From positions 1-23,294 of the IMG/VR virus record IMGVR_UViG_3300047548_000560: a stretch of DNA of 23,294 nt, one strand, 5' to 3'. This stretch comes from a virus. Every line of letters starts with the position of its first letter. Positions within the stretch are counted from its first letter, which is position 1. Of this stretch, positions 7,132 to 14,678 are shown one piece after another. The notes under the pieces are model-generated. The model did not search any database, was not told the DNA's origin, and saw only the letters and a program-made list of their open reading frames with translations. A program made the position numbers and the translations under genes.

Positions 7132-7976
7132 TGGAAATTAAAATTGAAATGGATGTACTAAGGAAGCGTAAGCTCTTCCTTGCAGCCCCAATGTATGGCG
7201 GGATGTGTGCAGGTATGTTTGCCAAGTCAACTGCCGATCTAACAGCAATGTTTGCAGCAAATGGTCTAGAACTTCGATCATATTTTCTTTTTAACGAGTC
7301 TCTCATTACTCGTGCTAGAAACTATTGCGTTGATGAGTTTATGCGATCTGATTGCACTCATATGATGTTTATCGATTCAGACATTGGGTTTGATCCACGA
7401 GACATCGTCGCCATGATGGCACTCATGTCAGATGACTCTGAGTATGATGTACTAGCAGGACCATATCCAAAGAAGACTATTTCTTGGGAAAAGATTAAAC
7501 TAGCAGTCGATAAGGGTATTGCAGACGACGACGCTAACGTGCTTGAAAAGTACGTTGGGGATTATGTCTTTAATCCTAAAGCTGGTAACGGAACTATTCG
7601 TATCGATGAACCAGTTGAGGTGTCTGAAGTTGGTACTGGTTTCATGATGACACGACGTTCTGCTTTCGAAAAGTTTGCGGTCGCTTACCCAGAATATTCT
7701 TATAAGCCAGACCATGTTCGAACAGAACATTTTGATGGTTCACGCGAGATCATGCAATACTTCCAGGCTGAGATTGACCCAGTATCTAAGCGGTATCTCT
7801 CGGAAGACTATTGGTTCTGTCAAAAGCTAAGTCAAGCCGGTGGAAAGATTTGGTATTGCCCTTGGATGCGTCTGCAGCATGTTGGTACCTATATCTTTGG
7901 TGGATCACTAGCGGATCTAGCATCAATCGGTGCCCCTGCTACTGCAGACCCAGCGATGTTAAAGAAGAATAAGTAA
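7131..7976 (+). CDS. GT-A glycosyltransferase (GT2-like)
   Basis: A 281-residue protein of the phage GT-A glycosyltransferase type: a first strand KLFLAAPMYGG, an LITRARNYCVDEF helix, the metal- and sugar-nucleotide-binding DxD at Asp82-Asp84 (FIDSDIGFDP), the acceptor-side VGTGFMMTRR, and SEDYWFCQKLSQAGGKIW, where Glu-Asp supplies the usual catalytic base. It starts on the stop of the preceding gene (TAATG). It is the second glycosyltransferase within 3 kb of the dCMP hydroxymethylase. It might extend or replace the sugar on modified bases, or act on a phage structural protein or host glycan; the sequence does not decide. Confidence 0.82.
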   Translation: MEIKIEMDVLRKRKLFLAAPMYGGMCAGMFAKSTADLTAMFAANGLELRSYFLFNESLITRARNYCVDEFMRSDCTHMMFIDSDIGFDPRDIVAMMALMSDDSEYDVLAGPYPKKTISWEKIKLAVDKGIADDDANVLEKYVGDYVFNPKAGNGTIRIDEPVEVSEVGTGFMMTRRSAFEKFAVAYPEYSYKPDHVRTEHFDGSREIMQYFQAEIDPVSKRYLSEDYWFCQKLSQAGGKIWYCPWMRLQHVGTYIFGGSLADLASIGAPATADPAMLKKNK

Positions 7977-7990
7977 AATAAAGGAATTAT

Positions 7991-8590
7991 ATGATGAATA
8001 AAGTTTTTATACTATTAGATCGTTCAGGCTCAATGGCTTCTATGTGGAAAGAAGCTATTGATGGGATTAATAATTATGTAAAAAAGTTAGTAGAATCAGA
8101 GGTCATGTTAGTGGCTTTTGATACAGGAAGTTATGAAGTAGTTCGTAATTGCTCCACTACTATCTGGGAACCACTCTCTTATAATGAAATTAGCCCACGA
8201 GGTGGTACTCCTCTTTTAGACGCAGCTGGTCGTATTATGTGGTCTATGCATGACTCTGGTGCTAAACAAGCCATGCTTGTTATTATTACAGATGGACATG
8301 AAAATTCATCTACAAAGTTTAATGCCGATGAAATTAAGAAGATGACAAATGAGTTGACTATCAATAAAAATTATGATATTGTATTCCTCGGAGCTAATTT
8401 TGATGGTATCGGCCGGGTAGCAAAAAGTAATTTTGGTTGGAATGATTCTTCACGCATGGTACAAACATCTGTTAAAGGTTTTGAAACCACTATGGATTTT
8501 CTATCAGCAAAGACTTCTAATTACTTTACAACTGGTGCTAAAGCGGCTGCTCTTTATAATCAAGATGAACTAAACAAAGCAAAGTCATAA
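7991..8590 (+). CDS. VWA-domain protein with intact MIDAS
   Basis: A 199-residue single von Willebrand factor A domain. The metal-ion-dependent adhesion site is complete: DRSGS (Asp10, Ser12, Ser14), the Thr in RGGTPLLDA, and Asp in ITDGHEN. No signal peptide or membrane segment is present, so it should act in the cytoplasm, probably as a protein-binding module. Start: tandem ATGs behind AAGGA at 7979-7983. It sits between the GT-A glycosyltransferase and the sliding clamp. VWA proteins in other systems often work with MoxR-type AAA ATPases, but none lies next to it; a partner may be elsewhere in the genome. Confidence 0.85.
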   Translation: MMNKVFILLDRSGSMASMWKEAIDGINNYVKKLVESEVMLVAFDTGSYEVVRNCSTTIWEPLSYNEISPRGGTPLLDAAGRIMWSMHDSGAKQAMLVIITDGHENSSTKFNADEIKKMTNELTINKNYDIVFLGANFDGIGRVAKSNFGWNDSSRMVQTSVKGFETTMDFLSAKTSNYFTTGAKAAALYNQDELNKAKS

Positions 8591-8608
8591 AGGAGACTAT
8601 CTTATATC

Positions 8609-9262
8609 ATGAAGCTAAGTGCACGGACTATCAATATTCTAAAGAACTTCAGTACAATCAACCCATCGATCGTACTGAAGCCAGGTAACACGGTAGCGAC
8701 TATTTCTACCAACAAAACTATCATGGCTCGAGCCACAGTCCCCGATGAGTTTACTAACGTTATCGCGATCTATAACCTAGCGCGATTCATCTCGACTATG
8801 TCTCTCTTTCAAGACCCGGAACTCGATTTTGGTACTAATGCGGTTCGTATCTCGTCTGGTAACAAGAGCAACACGTATCACTACGCGGATCCGTCAGTCA
8901 TTCTCGCTCCACCCGAGAAAGAAATCAAGCTACCGACCATCGACGTCGATTGCTTCTTGACTAACAAGGACATCCAAGACGTGACTAAGGCTATGAACGT
9001 CCTTGGTCTGCCAGAACTAGCTGTAGTCGGTGACGGCACTAACGTCATGCTTCAGGCCATCGACGTTAAGAACCCATCTGCGGATGAATATAGCATCGTT
9101 GTGGCTGAGACTGATAAGACTTTCCGCGCGGTGTTCCGTGCCGAGAACCTCAAGCTAATGGATGGTGACTATCAGCTTACTATTTCTTCTAAGGGTATCT
9201 CTCAGTTTACCGGCACTGAAGCCACGTATTGGATCGCGGTGGAAGCTTCTTCTACTTTTTGA
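8609..9262 (+). CDS. gp45: DNA polymerase sliding clamp gp45
   Basis: A 217-residue protein that matches T4 gp45 (228 residues). The start MKLSARTINILKNFSTINPS parallels T4 MKLSKDTTALLKNFATINSG, and AIYNLARFISTMSL, ADPSVILAPP and the C-terminal EATYWIAVEASS have direct counterparts. gp45 forms the trimeric processivity ring and in T4 also activates late transcription. AAAGGAG at 8589-8595 is 13 bases from the ATG, an unusually long gap; in T4 the gp45 start region is a RegA operator, and regA is present in this cluster, so the initiation region may be regulated. It heads the replisome block 45-44-62-regA. Confidence 0.92.
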   Translation: MKLSARTINILKNFSTINPSIVLKPGNTVATISTNKTIMARATVPDEFTNVIAIYNLARFISTMSLFQDPELDFGTNAVRISSGNKSNTYHYADPSVILAPPEKEIKLPTIDVDCFLTNKDIQDVTKAMNVLGLPELAVVGDGTNVMLQAIDVKNPSADEYSIVVAETDKTFRAVFRAENLKLMDGDYQLTISSKGISQFTGTEATYWIAVEASSTF

Positions 9263-9274
9263 GTCTAGTTTGTG

Positions 9275-9311
9275 TTGACAACCACTCTGGTGTGTGTTAT
9301 ACTACCAGAGT
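9275..9311 (+). promoter_or_regulatory. Sigma70-like promoter with a palindrome around the -10 element
   Basis: TTGACA at 9275-9280, a 17-base spacer and TATACT at 9298-9303. A perfect 8-base inverted repeat, ACTCTGGT (9284-9291) and ACCAGAGT (9304-9311), brackets the -10. It is well placed to be a repressor or activator operator, or to form a hairpin at the transcript start. It would drive the 109-residue gene and gp44-gp62-regA. Confidence 0.75.
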
Positions 9312-9337
9312 AGTTATTTTTTATCATGGAGGTCTAA

Positions 9338-9667
9338 ATGGCTAAGACAAAGAATACTCTAGTGCATGAAGCATTTACTAATGAGATTGGACAGACAATT
9401 AATCCAGGTGACCGAGTAGCTTATGTAAGTCATGGATATAGCGTTAGTCAAAATACTGGCTACTTTGATGGTGTTTACAAGGATAATCGAGGTAATATTG
9501 TATTCACACGTATTAGTGGTATTCATACTACTAAAATGGTTGATAACGGTCGTACTTCAGAATATACATATAACGGTAAAGTTCGAACATATAAAGTATA
9601 TGATAAAGTAGAATGTGCACCGCACGGATCTACAGTACTACAACGTCATCGTATCTTTAAGATCTAA
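9338..9667 (+). CDS. Protein of unknown function, beta-rich
   Basis: A 109-residue protein behind GGAGG about five bases from its ATG and directly downstream of the 9275-9303 promoter. Predicted mostly strands, with GDRVAYVSHG and a YFDGVYKDNRGNIVFTRI hairpin that recall small SH3/KOW-like barrels, though this is only an impression. It is basic overall. It lies between gp45 and gp44, where T4 has no equivalent, and is probably cotranscribed with gp44 (12-base gap). No family recognised. Confidence 0.75.
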   Translation: MAKTKNTLVHEAFTNEIGQTINPGDRVAYVSHGYSVSQNTGYFDGVYKDNRGNIVFTRISGIHTTKMVDNGRTSEYTYNGKVRTYKVYDKVECAPHGSTVLQRHRIFKI

Positions 9668-9679
9668 AGGATCAATAAA

Positions 9680-10618
9680 GTGCTAGAAGATTATCTCTGG
9701 GTCGAAAAGTATCGTCCAAAGCGTGTGGTCGATACTATCTTACCGTGTGACCTAAAGAACACGTTTCAGGGATTTGTCGACACCGGTAACATCCCAAACC
9801 TGACTCTTGCTGGTAACGCTGGTGTGGGTAAGACTACAGTAGCACGTGCTATGCTTGAAGAACTTGGGTGTGACTACATCATCATCAACGGATCAATGAA
9901 TGGTAACATCGATACTCTTCGTAACGAAATCTTACAGTTTGCTTCTTCTGTCTCTTTGACTGGCGGTAGGAAGTATGTCATCCTTGATGAGGCTGACTAT
10001 CTAAACCCAAACTCCACGCAACCCAGTCTCCGTAACTTCATGGAGGAGTTTTCTAAGAACTGTGGGTTTATCCTTACTTGCAACTACAAGAATAGGATCA
10101 TTCCGCCACTTCAGTCTCGTGCTCTAGTCATTGACTTCAATATCCCTAAGAAAGAAATGGCAAAGCTAGCGGCGCAATTCATGAAGCGTGTAGATGTTAT
10201 CCTGAAAGCTGAGAACATCGAGTGCGACAAGCACGCTGTGGCTGCAGTCATTCAAAAGTTCTTTCCTGACTGGCGACGCGTACTCAATGAGCTGCAACGG
10301 TACTCGGTCAACGGAAAGATTGACACCGGTATTCTGACTAACTTTGAGACTGTGTCAGTTAAAGAAGTACTGCAGTACTGCAAGGATAAGAACCTAGAGG
10401 GTATCCGCAAGTGGATCCACGAGAATTCTGACTCCGATACAGTCACCATCTTTCGTACTATCTATGATAACGCGAATGACTTCTTCACTAAGCGTTCGAT
10501 TCCAGCCCTCATTTTAAAGATCTCAGAGTATCAATACAAGGCAGCTTTTGTGGCTGACGCTGAGATCAACCTGATGGCTTTCTTCATCGAAGTGACTATG
10601 GAGTGTGAATTTGCATGA
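9680..10618 (+). CDS. gp44: Clamp loader large subunit gp44 (AAA+ ATPase)
   Basis: A 312-residue AAA+ protein close in length to T4 gp44 (319). It opens with the clamp-loader motif VEKYRPKRVVDTILP, then Walker A GNAGVGKT (45-52), Walker B and sensor region ILDEADYLN (101-109), a sensor-1-type FILTCNYKNRIIPPLQSRA, and FPDWRRVLNEL around sensor 2. Four gp44 copies with one gp62 open the gp45 ring on primed DNA. The start is GTG at 9680 behind AAAGG (9666-9670). It overlaps the next gene by four bases (ATGA), as in T4. Confidence 0.93.
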   Translation: MLEDYLWVEKYRPKRVVDTILPCDLKNTFQGFVDTGNIPNLTLAGNAGVGKTTVARAMLEELGCDYIIINGSMNGNIDTLRNEILQFASSVSLTGGRKYVILDEADYLNPNSTQPSLRNFMEEFSKNCGFILTCNYKNRIIPPLQSRALVIDFNIPKKEMAKLAAQFMKRVDVILKAENIECDKHAVAAVIQKFFPDWRRVLNELQRYSVNGKIDTGILTNFETVSVKEVLQYCKDKNLEGIRKWIHENSDSDTVTIFRTIYDNANDFFTKRSIPALILKISEYQYKAAFVADAEINLMAFFIEVTMECEFA

Positions 10619-11103
10619 CGGAAGTAAGTACACTCTTTGGAGTCAAGCACGTAAAAGAGGAGCTTATTGAAAAGAAAGACGAGGTGCATGTATGGACTTT
10701 CATCTCTGACATTTCAAAGACTAAGAAGTATCTCTTCTCTGAAGAAACAGCTCGAGCGTACGAACCATGGATCGTCAATAAGTCTTTCGCCTCACACGTC
10801 GACACGCTAGCCGCGGCTGAAGCGGCCAACCGCATGCATCACATCGATAAGAAGATGCAGCACGACTTCATGTTCTATTCTGTGACTGCTCACCCAAAGC
10901 GCTACAAGCCATGGCTAAAAAAATCAGAAGCAGATAAAAAAGAACAAAAGATGTTTGAAGATATTGGTACTATAGTCAATCTAAACCTAGACAGAGTCAA
11001 GAGTTTCTGGAGAATTTTGACTTCCGAGCAACGCGAAGACTTTCTGTCTAGGTATGTTTATCCAGATACAAAAAATAACCTAAAACAAAGAAAAAATAAA
11101 TAA
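10615..11103 (+). CDS. gp62: Clamp loader small subunit gp62-like
   Basis: A 162-residue protein immediately after and overlapping gp44, in the conserved position of gp62 before regA. The centre, PWIVNKSFASHVDTLAAAEAANRM followed by HHIDKKMQHDFMFYSV and KRYKPWLKK, resembles the gp62 of marine T4-like phages more than T4 gp62 itself. gp62 is the non-ATPase subunit that joins the gp44 tetramer to the clamp. Sequence similarity in this family is weak, so the call leans on order, size and the KRYxxW block. Confidence 0.8.
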   Translation: MTEVSTLFGVKHVKEELIEKKDEVHVWTFISDISKTKKYLFSEETARAYEPWIVNKSFASHVDTLAAAEAANRMHHIDKKMQHDFMFYSVTAHPKRYKPWLKKSEADKKEQKMFEDIGTIVNLNLDRVKSFWRILTSEQREDFLSRYVYPDTKNNLKQRKNK

Positions 11104-11130
11104 AAGGATTTTGTATCTTGGAGTATAACT

Positions 11131-11520
11131 ATGACTATAGAAACGTTGTTGGAGGTGAGATTAACTGAGGATCAAGACTTCCTAAAGATAAAAGAAACAC
11201 TCACTAGGATAGGTGTGGCCTCAAAGAAAGACAAGACGTTGTTTCAGTCTTGTCACATACTACACAAGCAGGGCAAGTACTTCATAGTACATTTCAAGGA
11301 GATGTTTGCCCTCGATGGTAAAGAGACTAACTTCTCAGACGATGACAGAGCCAGAAGAAACACCATAGCACTCTTGCTAGAAGAATGGGGTCTGTTTAAG
11401 ATCCTGAATCAAGACATGATAACTAACAAAGCGCCGCTCAACCAGATAAAGATCCTTTCGTATAAAGAAAAGAGTGGCTGGGTACTAGAAGCAAAATATA
11501 GTATAGGAAAGAAGCGATAA
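11131..11520 (+). CDS. regA: Translational repressor RegA
   Basis: A 129-residue protein with clear T4 RegA identity: EDQDFLKIKETLTRIGVASKKDKTLFQSCHIL, YFIVHFKEMFALDG, DDDRARRNTIALLLEEWGL and LEAKYSIG each match T4 segments. RegA binds the initiation regions of many early phage mRNAs (in T4 including genes 44, 45 and rIIB) and blocks ribosome binding. The basic motif and the VHFKEM strand are kept. It starts 27 bases after gp62 with GGAG seven bases upstream of the ATG. This cluster should therefore be self-limiting early in infection. Confidence 0.95.
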   Translation: MTIETLLEVRLTEDQDFLKIKETLTRIGVASKKDKTLFQSCHILHKQGKYFIVHFKEMFALDGKETNFSDDDRARRNTIALLLEEWGLFKILNQDMITNKAPLNQIKILSYKEKSGWVLEAKYSIGKKR

Positions 11521-11526
11521 TATTTT

Positions 11527-11826
11527 ATGTTTGGTATGTTTAAGACTAAAAAGATCGAACGTGACCCGGTGTTACAACAAGTCGTAGACCTGTTATTTCC
11601 TAGCATCGAGCTGACTAAGGATGAAGGCGGTGAGTACTACATAGATCGATCAGTAGACTCAAACTTATTTGCAGCTCTTGTTGATCTTCAAGAGGGTACG
11701 AACGATGAAGTAGTTCATACCACTATTAGAGCTGTTATCAATAAACTTCAGATAGCTCGAAAACTTTTAGACTCTGAAGAAGAAAAAGTGGGTGACAAGA
11801 GTAATATGCTCATGATTAATACATGA
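11527..11826 (+). CDS. Small protein of unknown function downstream of regA
   Basis: A 99-residue protein beginning MFGMFKTKKIERDP, six bases after the regA stop. It is acidic and helical, with a middle segment YYIDRSVDSNLFAALVDLQEG and a charged tail. I have the impression that marine T4-like phages carry a similar small gene after regA, but cannot name a family. No weak or strong Shine-Dalgarno beyond AT-rich sequence is obvious, so translation may be coupled to regA. Confidence 0.72.
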   Translation: MFGMFKTKKIERDPVLQQVVDLLFPSIELTKDEGGEYYIDRSVDSNLFAALVDLQEGTNDEVVHTTIRAVINKLQIARKLLDSEEEKVGDKSNMLMINT

Positions 11827-11830
11827 TTGG

Positions 11831-11859
11831 TTGACTAATCTGGATTCGTGTGATATAAC
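11831..11859 (+). promoter_or_regulatory. Sigma70-like promoter for rpiB-pstS
   Basis: TTGACT at 11831-11836, a 17-base spacer and TATAAC at 11854-11859, about 25 bases before the rpiB ATG, which has GGGG at 11875-11878. It gives the metabolic gene pair its own transcription start, separate from the replication genes. Confidence 0.7.
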
Positions 11860-11883
11860 TCATACATACATCATGGGGTTGAC

Positions 11884-12339
11884 ATGACTAAGCAGTACGA
11901 AATCTCTATCGGTTGTGACCACGCCGGGCTTGAACTAGCTAGACAGCTATCAGCTTGGCTCTTTGACGTGGGTCACACTATCTATACTTTCTTTCCAGAA
12001 GAAAAGTCTAAAGTGGACTATCCCGATTACGCTTACAAGACGTGTTCATCCGTGACACTGAGTTCACATACGGTGTCTCGTGGTATCTTGGTCTGCGGGT
12101 CCGGCGTGGGTATGTCTATCGCTGCGAATCGATTCAAGGGCATCCGGTGTGTACTGGCTTCTGATCCTTATGTAGCTGAGATGTCTCGTCGACACAATGA
12201 CACTAATGTCATCGCTCTCGGTGCTAGAGTCATCGGTTCAGACATGGCGGTAGCTTGTATAGAATCGTTCTTAAACACTTCTTACGAGGGTGGTCGCCAC
12301 GAGCAACGAGTGATGAAACTATTTAACATGAAAGATTGA
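11884..12339 (+). CDS. rpiB: Ribose-5-phosphate isomerase B
   Basis: A 151-residue protein of the RpiB/LacAB family, near full length. Seen: GCDHAG near the N-terminus (catalytic-site Asp-His), YPDYA, ILVCGSGVGMSIAANR with the active-site Cys, SRRHNDTNVIALGARVIG with the phosphate/ring-opening His, and YEGGRHEQRV. All key residues of E. coli RpiB are present, apart from a conservative Thr-to-Ser in CGTG. It interconverts ribose-5-phosphate and ribulose-5-phosphate, supplying ribose for nucleotide synthesis. In a phage this is an auxiliary metabolic gene, plausibly boosting dNTP supply. It overlaps pstS by one base. Confidence 0.93.
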   Translation: MTKQYEISIGCDHAGLELARQLSAWLFDVGHTIYTFFPEEKSKVDYPDYAYKTCSSVTLSSHTVSRGILVCGSGVGMSIAANRFKGIRCVLASDPYVAEMSRRHNDTNVIALGARVIGSDMAVACIESFLNTSYEGGRHEQRVMKLFNMKD

Positions 12340-13310
12340 TGATGAAATTTGTATACGGACTACTAGCAGCTACTATCTTTACTTCTGTGTCTCAAGCACA
12401 GACCATCACCGGGGCGGGTGCTACTTTTCCAGCACCAGTCTATAGCAAGTGGGCAGAAGCGTCTAAGAAAGATGGGTTCTCTGTAAACTACCAATCGGTG
12501 GGATCTGGTGCTGGACAGACACAGATCATCAATCGAACCGTTGACTTTGGTGCTTCTGACGCTCCACTCGATAAGAACAGGCTAGATACTAACAAGCTGA
12601 TTCAGGTGCCATCAGTTATGGGGTCTATCACCATCGTAGTAAACATCCCGGGTGTAACTAGTGATAAGCTAAATCTCTCTGGTCCTGTCATCGTAGACAT
12701 CTTTAGGGGCGTTATTAATAGGTGGAATCATCCTGCTATCGCGGCCGATAACCCTGGCTTGACTCTCCCAAACATCGCCATCAGTCCCATCTATCGCGCC
12801 GATGGTTCTGGTACGACGCATGTCTTTACTAGTTGGTTAGCTACACAGAGTCAAGAGTGGAAAGATGTTGGCACTTCAGTAAAATGGTCTGCCGGTATGG
12901 GTGCTAGGGGTAACGAGGGAATCTCGGCTTTTGTTAAGCGAGTTAATGGTTCCATTGGCTATGTGGAAAGTGCTTATGTAAAAGCAAATGGTCTAACATC
13001 AACTAATCTTAAAACATCTACAGGCAAGTGGGTATCGGCAAATCCTAATAATTTTGCTGCAGCTGCAGCAAAAACCGAATGGACTGAAAATAACGAATCA
13101 CTTGGACTAAACACCAGTTGTGATACGTGTTATCCGATCTTATCAGCCACTTACGTCCTCATCCCTAGGGACGGAAAGAATAAGAACAATGTAGAAAAGT
13201 GGCTAAAGTGGGCATATGATAACGGAGACGAGATTGCGTCTTCTTTACATTACGTTCCTCTTCCTCGAGGAGTCAAAGATCGAGTGATCAAGACACTCAA
13301 TACTGATTGA
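12339..13310 (+). CDS. pstS: PstS-like periplasmic phosphate-binding protein
   Basis: About 323 residues. Start at ATG 12339 (TGATG overlap with rpiB); ATG 12342 and TTG 12336 are alternatives. A signal peptide (MMKFVYGLLAATIFTSVSQAQ, cleavage near AQA) is followed by ITGAGATFPAPVYSKW, YQSVGSGAGQTQI, DFGASDAPL, YRADGSGTTHVFTSWL and MGARGNEGISAFV, the ordered phosphate-contact motifs of PstS. It would work in the host periplasm with the host PstCAB importer; no permease is encoded nearby. Marine phages often carry pstS, where it is thought to relieve phosphate limitation during DNA synthesis. The last codon's stop is part of the next promoter's -35. Confidence 0.93.
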   Translation: MMKFVYGLLAATIFTSVSQAQTITGAGATFPAPVYSKWAEASKKDGFSVNYQSVGSGAGQTQIINRTVDFGASDAPLDKNRLDTNKLIQVPSVMGSITIVVNIPGVTSDKLNLSGPVIVDIFRGVINRWNHPAIAADNPGLTLPNIAISPIYRADGSGTTHVFTSWLATQSQEWKDVGTSVKWSAGMGARGNEGISAFVKRVNGSIGYVESAYVKANGLTSTNLKTSTGKWVSANPNNFAAAAAKTEWTENNESLGLNTSCDTCYPILSATYVLIPRDGKNKNNVEKWLKWAYDNGDEIASSLHYVPLPRGVKDRVIKTLNTD

Positions 13311-13335
13311 CATCCCAACAAACTTATGGTATAAA
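13307..13335 (+). promoter_or_regulatory. Sigma70-like promoter for the tRNA cluster
   Basis: TTGACA at 13307-13312, a 17-base spacer and TATAAA at 13330-13335. The -35 overlaps the pstS stop codon (TGA 13308-13310). The predicted start lies a few bases before the tRNA at 13349. Confidence 0.8.
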
Positions 13336-13348
13336 GTACATATATGTT

Positions 13349-13425
13349 GCGCCTATAGCTTAGCGGTCTAAAGCTGCCAGCTCATAACTGGCCGATCCCC
13401 TGTTCAAATCAGGGTGGGCGCACCA
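13349..13425 (+). tRNA. tRNA with CAT anticodon (Met, or Ile2 if lysidine-modified)
   Basis: A full cloverleaf: acceptor GCGCCTA with TGGGCGC, anticodon stem GCCAG/CTGGC with loop CTCATAA, T stem CCCTG/CAGGG with loop TTCAAAT, and an encoded CCA end. The first pair is G1-C72, so it is not a typical bacterial initiator tRNA. Elongator Met and Ile2 cannot be told apart by eye. Confidence 0.93.
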
Positions 13426-13442
13426 ACCCTGGAGTTACTTCT

Positions 13443-13667
13443 ATGTTACTTAAAGACTTCATCCAAATGCTTCAATCTAAATACGATGAAGCTACTAGAG
13501 ATAAAGAATATCTTGATATGATGGGTGAACCCGAGATCTATGTTGACGTATTTGAACCACTCGATGAACACCGGTTTCAATACGTTGGTTACTCTAAGGA
13601 CATAGAAGTAGACTTGAATCCTTCTAATGGAGATTATATCATCTCTGCTTTTGCTAAGATTAAATAG
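13443..13667 (+). CDS. Small acidic protein between tRNA genes
   Basis: A 74-residue protein with TGGAG about eight bases before its ATG. Its stop codon (TAG, 13665-13667) directly abuts the first base of the tRNA-Leu at 13668. The sequence is acidic, with LQSKYDEATRDKEYLDMMGEPEIYVDVFEP and a likely C-terminal strand pair. No family recognised. The strong start signal and placement support a real gene. Confidence 0.7.
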   Translation: MLLKDFIQMLQSKYDEATRDKEYLDMMGEPEIYVDVFEPLDEHRFQYVGYSKDIEVDLNPSNGDYIISAFAKIK

Positions 13668-13753
13668 GGGAGCATGCTGGAACTGGCATACAGGACGGTC
13701 TCAAAAACCGTTGCCCACGTGGCTTGAGGGTTCAAATCCCTCTGCTCCTACCA
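13668..13753 (+). tRNA. tRNA-Leu (CAA)
   Basis: A class II tRNA of 86 bases including CCA. Acceptor GGGAGCA pairs with TGCTCCT (one G-U); anticodon stem ACGGT/ACCGT with loop CTCAAAA gives CAA; a long variable arm follows (GCCCACGTGGC); T stem GAGGG/CCCTC with loop TTCAAAT. Confidence 0.93.
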
Positions 13754-13755
13754 GA

Positions 13756-13840
13756 GCGGGCTTGACGTAATTGGTAGCCGTGACGTGCTTAAACCTCGTT
13801 GGAGAAATCCGTGCCGGTTCGAGTCCGGCAGCCCGTACCA
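13756..13840 (+). tRNA. tRNA-Leu (TAA)
   Basis: A class II tRNA of 85 bases, two bases after the previous one. Acceptor GCGGGCT pairs with AGCCCGT; loop CTTAAAC gives TAA; variable arm follows; T stem GCCGG/CCGGC with loop TTCGAGT; CCA encoded. The anticodon stem ACGTG/CTCGT has one T-T mismatch. Together with the CAA isoacceptor it covers both UUR leucine codons. Confidence 0.9.
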
Positions 13841-13852
13841 AGGAATTTTAAT

Positions 13853-14068
13853 ATGATTGATGATTCTCATTTACCTGCAATTCAAAGAAAAAACTGGGGT
13901 TATTCAGAATGGGTAATTGATAGTTGGCAAGCCTGTTTAGATAATATTGAATATACTAAAGAAAAACATCAACAGTTTATTGATAATAAAAACAGACAAA
14001 TATTAATAGCAAATGATGTTAATCTAACAACTTATGAAAAAATTAAACTCTTAACTAAGAAAAAATAA
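13853..14068 (+). CDS. Small protein of unknown function after the tRNAs
   Basis: A 71-residue protein. The start at 13853 is preferred because AAGGAA (13840-13845) lies seven bases upstream; the frame is open further up but would run into the tRNA. It contains QRKNWGYSEWVIDSWQACLDNIEYTKEKHQQ and a Lys-rich end. AT-rich, like the next two genes and the minus-strand operon beyond. No family recognised. Confidence 0.65.
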   Translation: MIDDSHLPAIQRKNWGYSEWVIDSWQACLDNIEYTKEKHQQFIDNKNRQILIANDVNLTTYEKIKLLTKKK

Positions 14069-14069
14069 A

Positions 14070-14246
14070 ATGAATCTCACATCTGTTACAAAAGAAGAAT
14101 TTTTTGCTAAAATTGGTCCAATGAATGTTCATCCAAGATCAATGCCTGAAGCAACATATTGGGAAACACCTAATCACATTCTTATTGGCAAATCCACACC
14201 AGGTTGGAAATGTATTGGTGTAAAAGAATATTTTTTAGTACAATAA
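14070..14246 (+). CDS. Tiny protein of unknown function
   Basis: A 58-residue frame (begins MNLTSVTKEEFFAKIGPMNV, ends KEYFLVQ) that fills the gap between its neighbours, one base after the previous stop and nine bases before the next gene. ATG is at 14070. It has no signal or membrane segment. Codon use resembles its neighbours. Support is from tiling only. Confidence 0.55.
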   Translation: MNLTSVTKEEFFAKIGPMNVHPRSMPEATYWETPNHILIGKSTPGWKCIGVKEYFLVQ

Positions 14247-14255
14247 GGATATAAA

Positions 14256-14663
14256 ATGTCAGATTCAGATGATATTCCTACTTATGAAGACTTAGTAGAA
14301 AGATGTGATCCTGAGACAAAACTAGCAGTAGCAGCTTGGACAGTATCTAAAATTGTTGAACACGGTAGAAATCCTGGTTCATTTCGTCATCTTATCTATG
14401 GTCTTATGGGTTTTGGACCAGAAGCATATGTACCGATGTACTATGCCGGTGGTATGGATATTACTAATGAGTTTGACCTAAATATTCGTGATAACCTAAA
14501 AGAAGTCATTTGCAATGAAAAGATCGAGAATACAAACTTAAAAAAGTTTGCCGGTCTTTGTGATGAGCCTAATTGCTTTGAGTCTGCTTCATGTGGTTCC
14601 CCAACAGATTCTGGTTATCGTTGGACTTGCCATGAACATTCAAATTTCAAACACTCTTTCTAG
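14256..14663 (+). CDS. Protein of unknown function with a Cys/His-rich tail
   Basis: A 135-residue protein with AAGGA about eight bases before the ATG. The N-terminal ~95 residues are helical (DPETKLAVAAWTVSKIVEH, FRHLIYGLMGFGPEAYVPMYY). The tail has CDEPNC, then C in ESASCGS, then CHEH, which could bind zinc. No family recognised. It is in the same AT-rich run as the two preceding genes. Confidence 0.65.
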   Translation: MSDSDDIPTYEDLVERCDPETKLAVAAWTVSKIVEHGRNPGSFRHLIYGLMGFGPEAYVPMYYAGGMDITNEFDLNIRDNLKEVICNEKIENTNLKKFAGLCDEPNCFESASCGSPTDSGYRWTCHEHSNFKHSF

Positions 14664-14678
14664 AGAAAGAAACAAATA

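Noticed and set aside
13799-13852. An upstream in-frame start for the 71-residue gene
   Set aside because: It would lie inside tRNA-Leu(TAA); the ATG at 13853 has a proper ribosome site.
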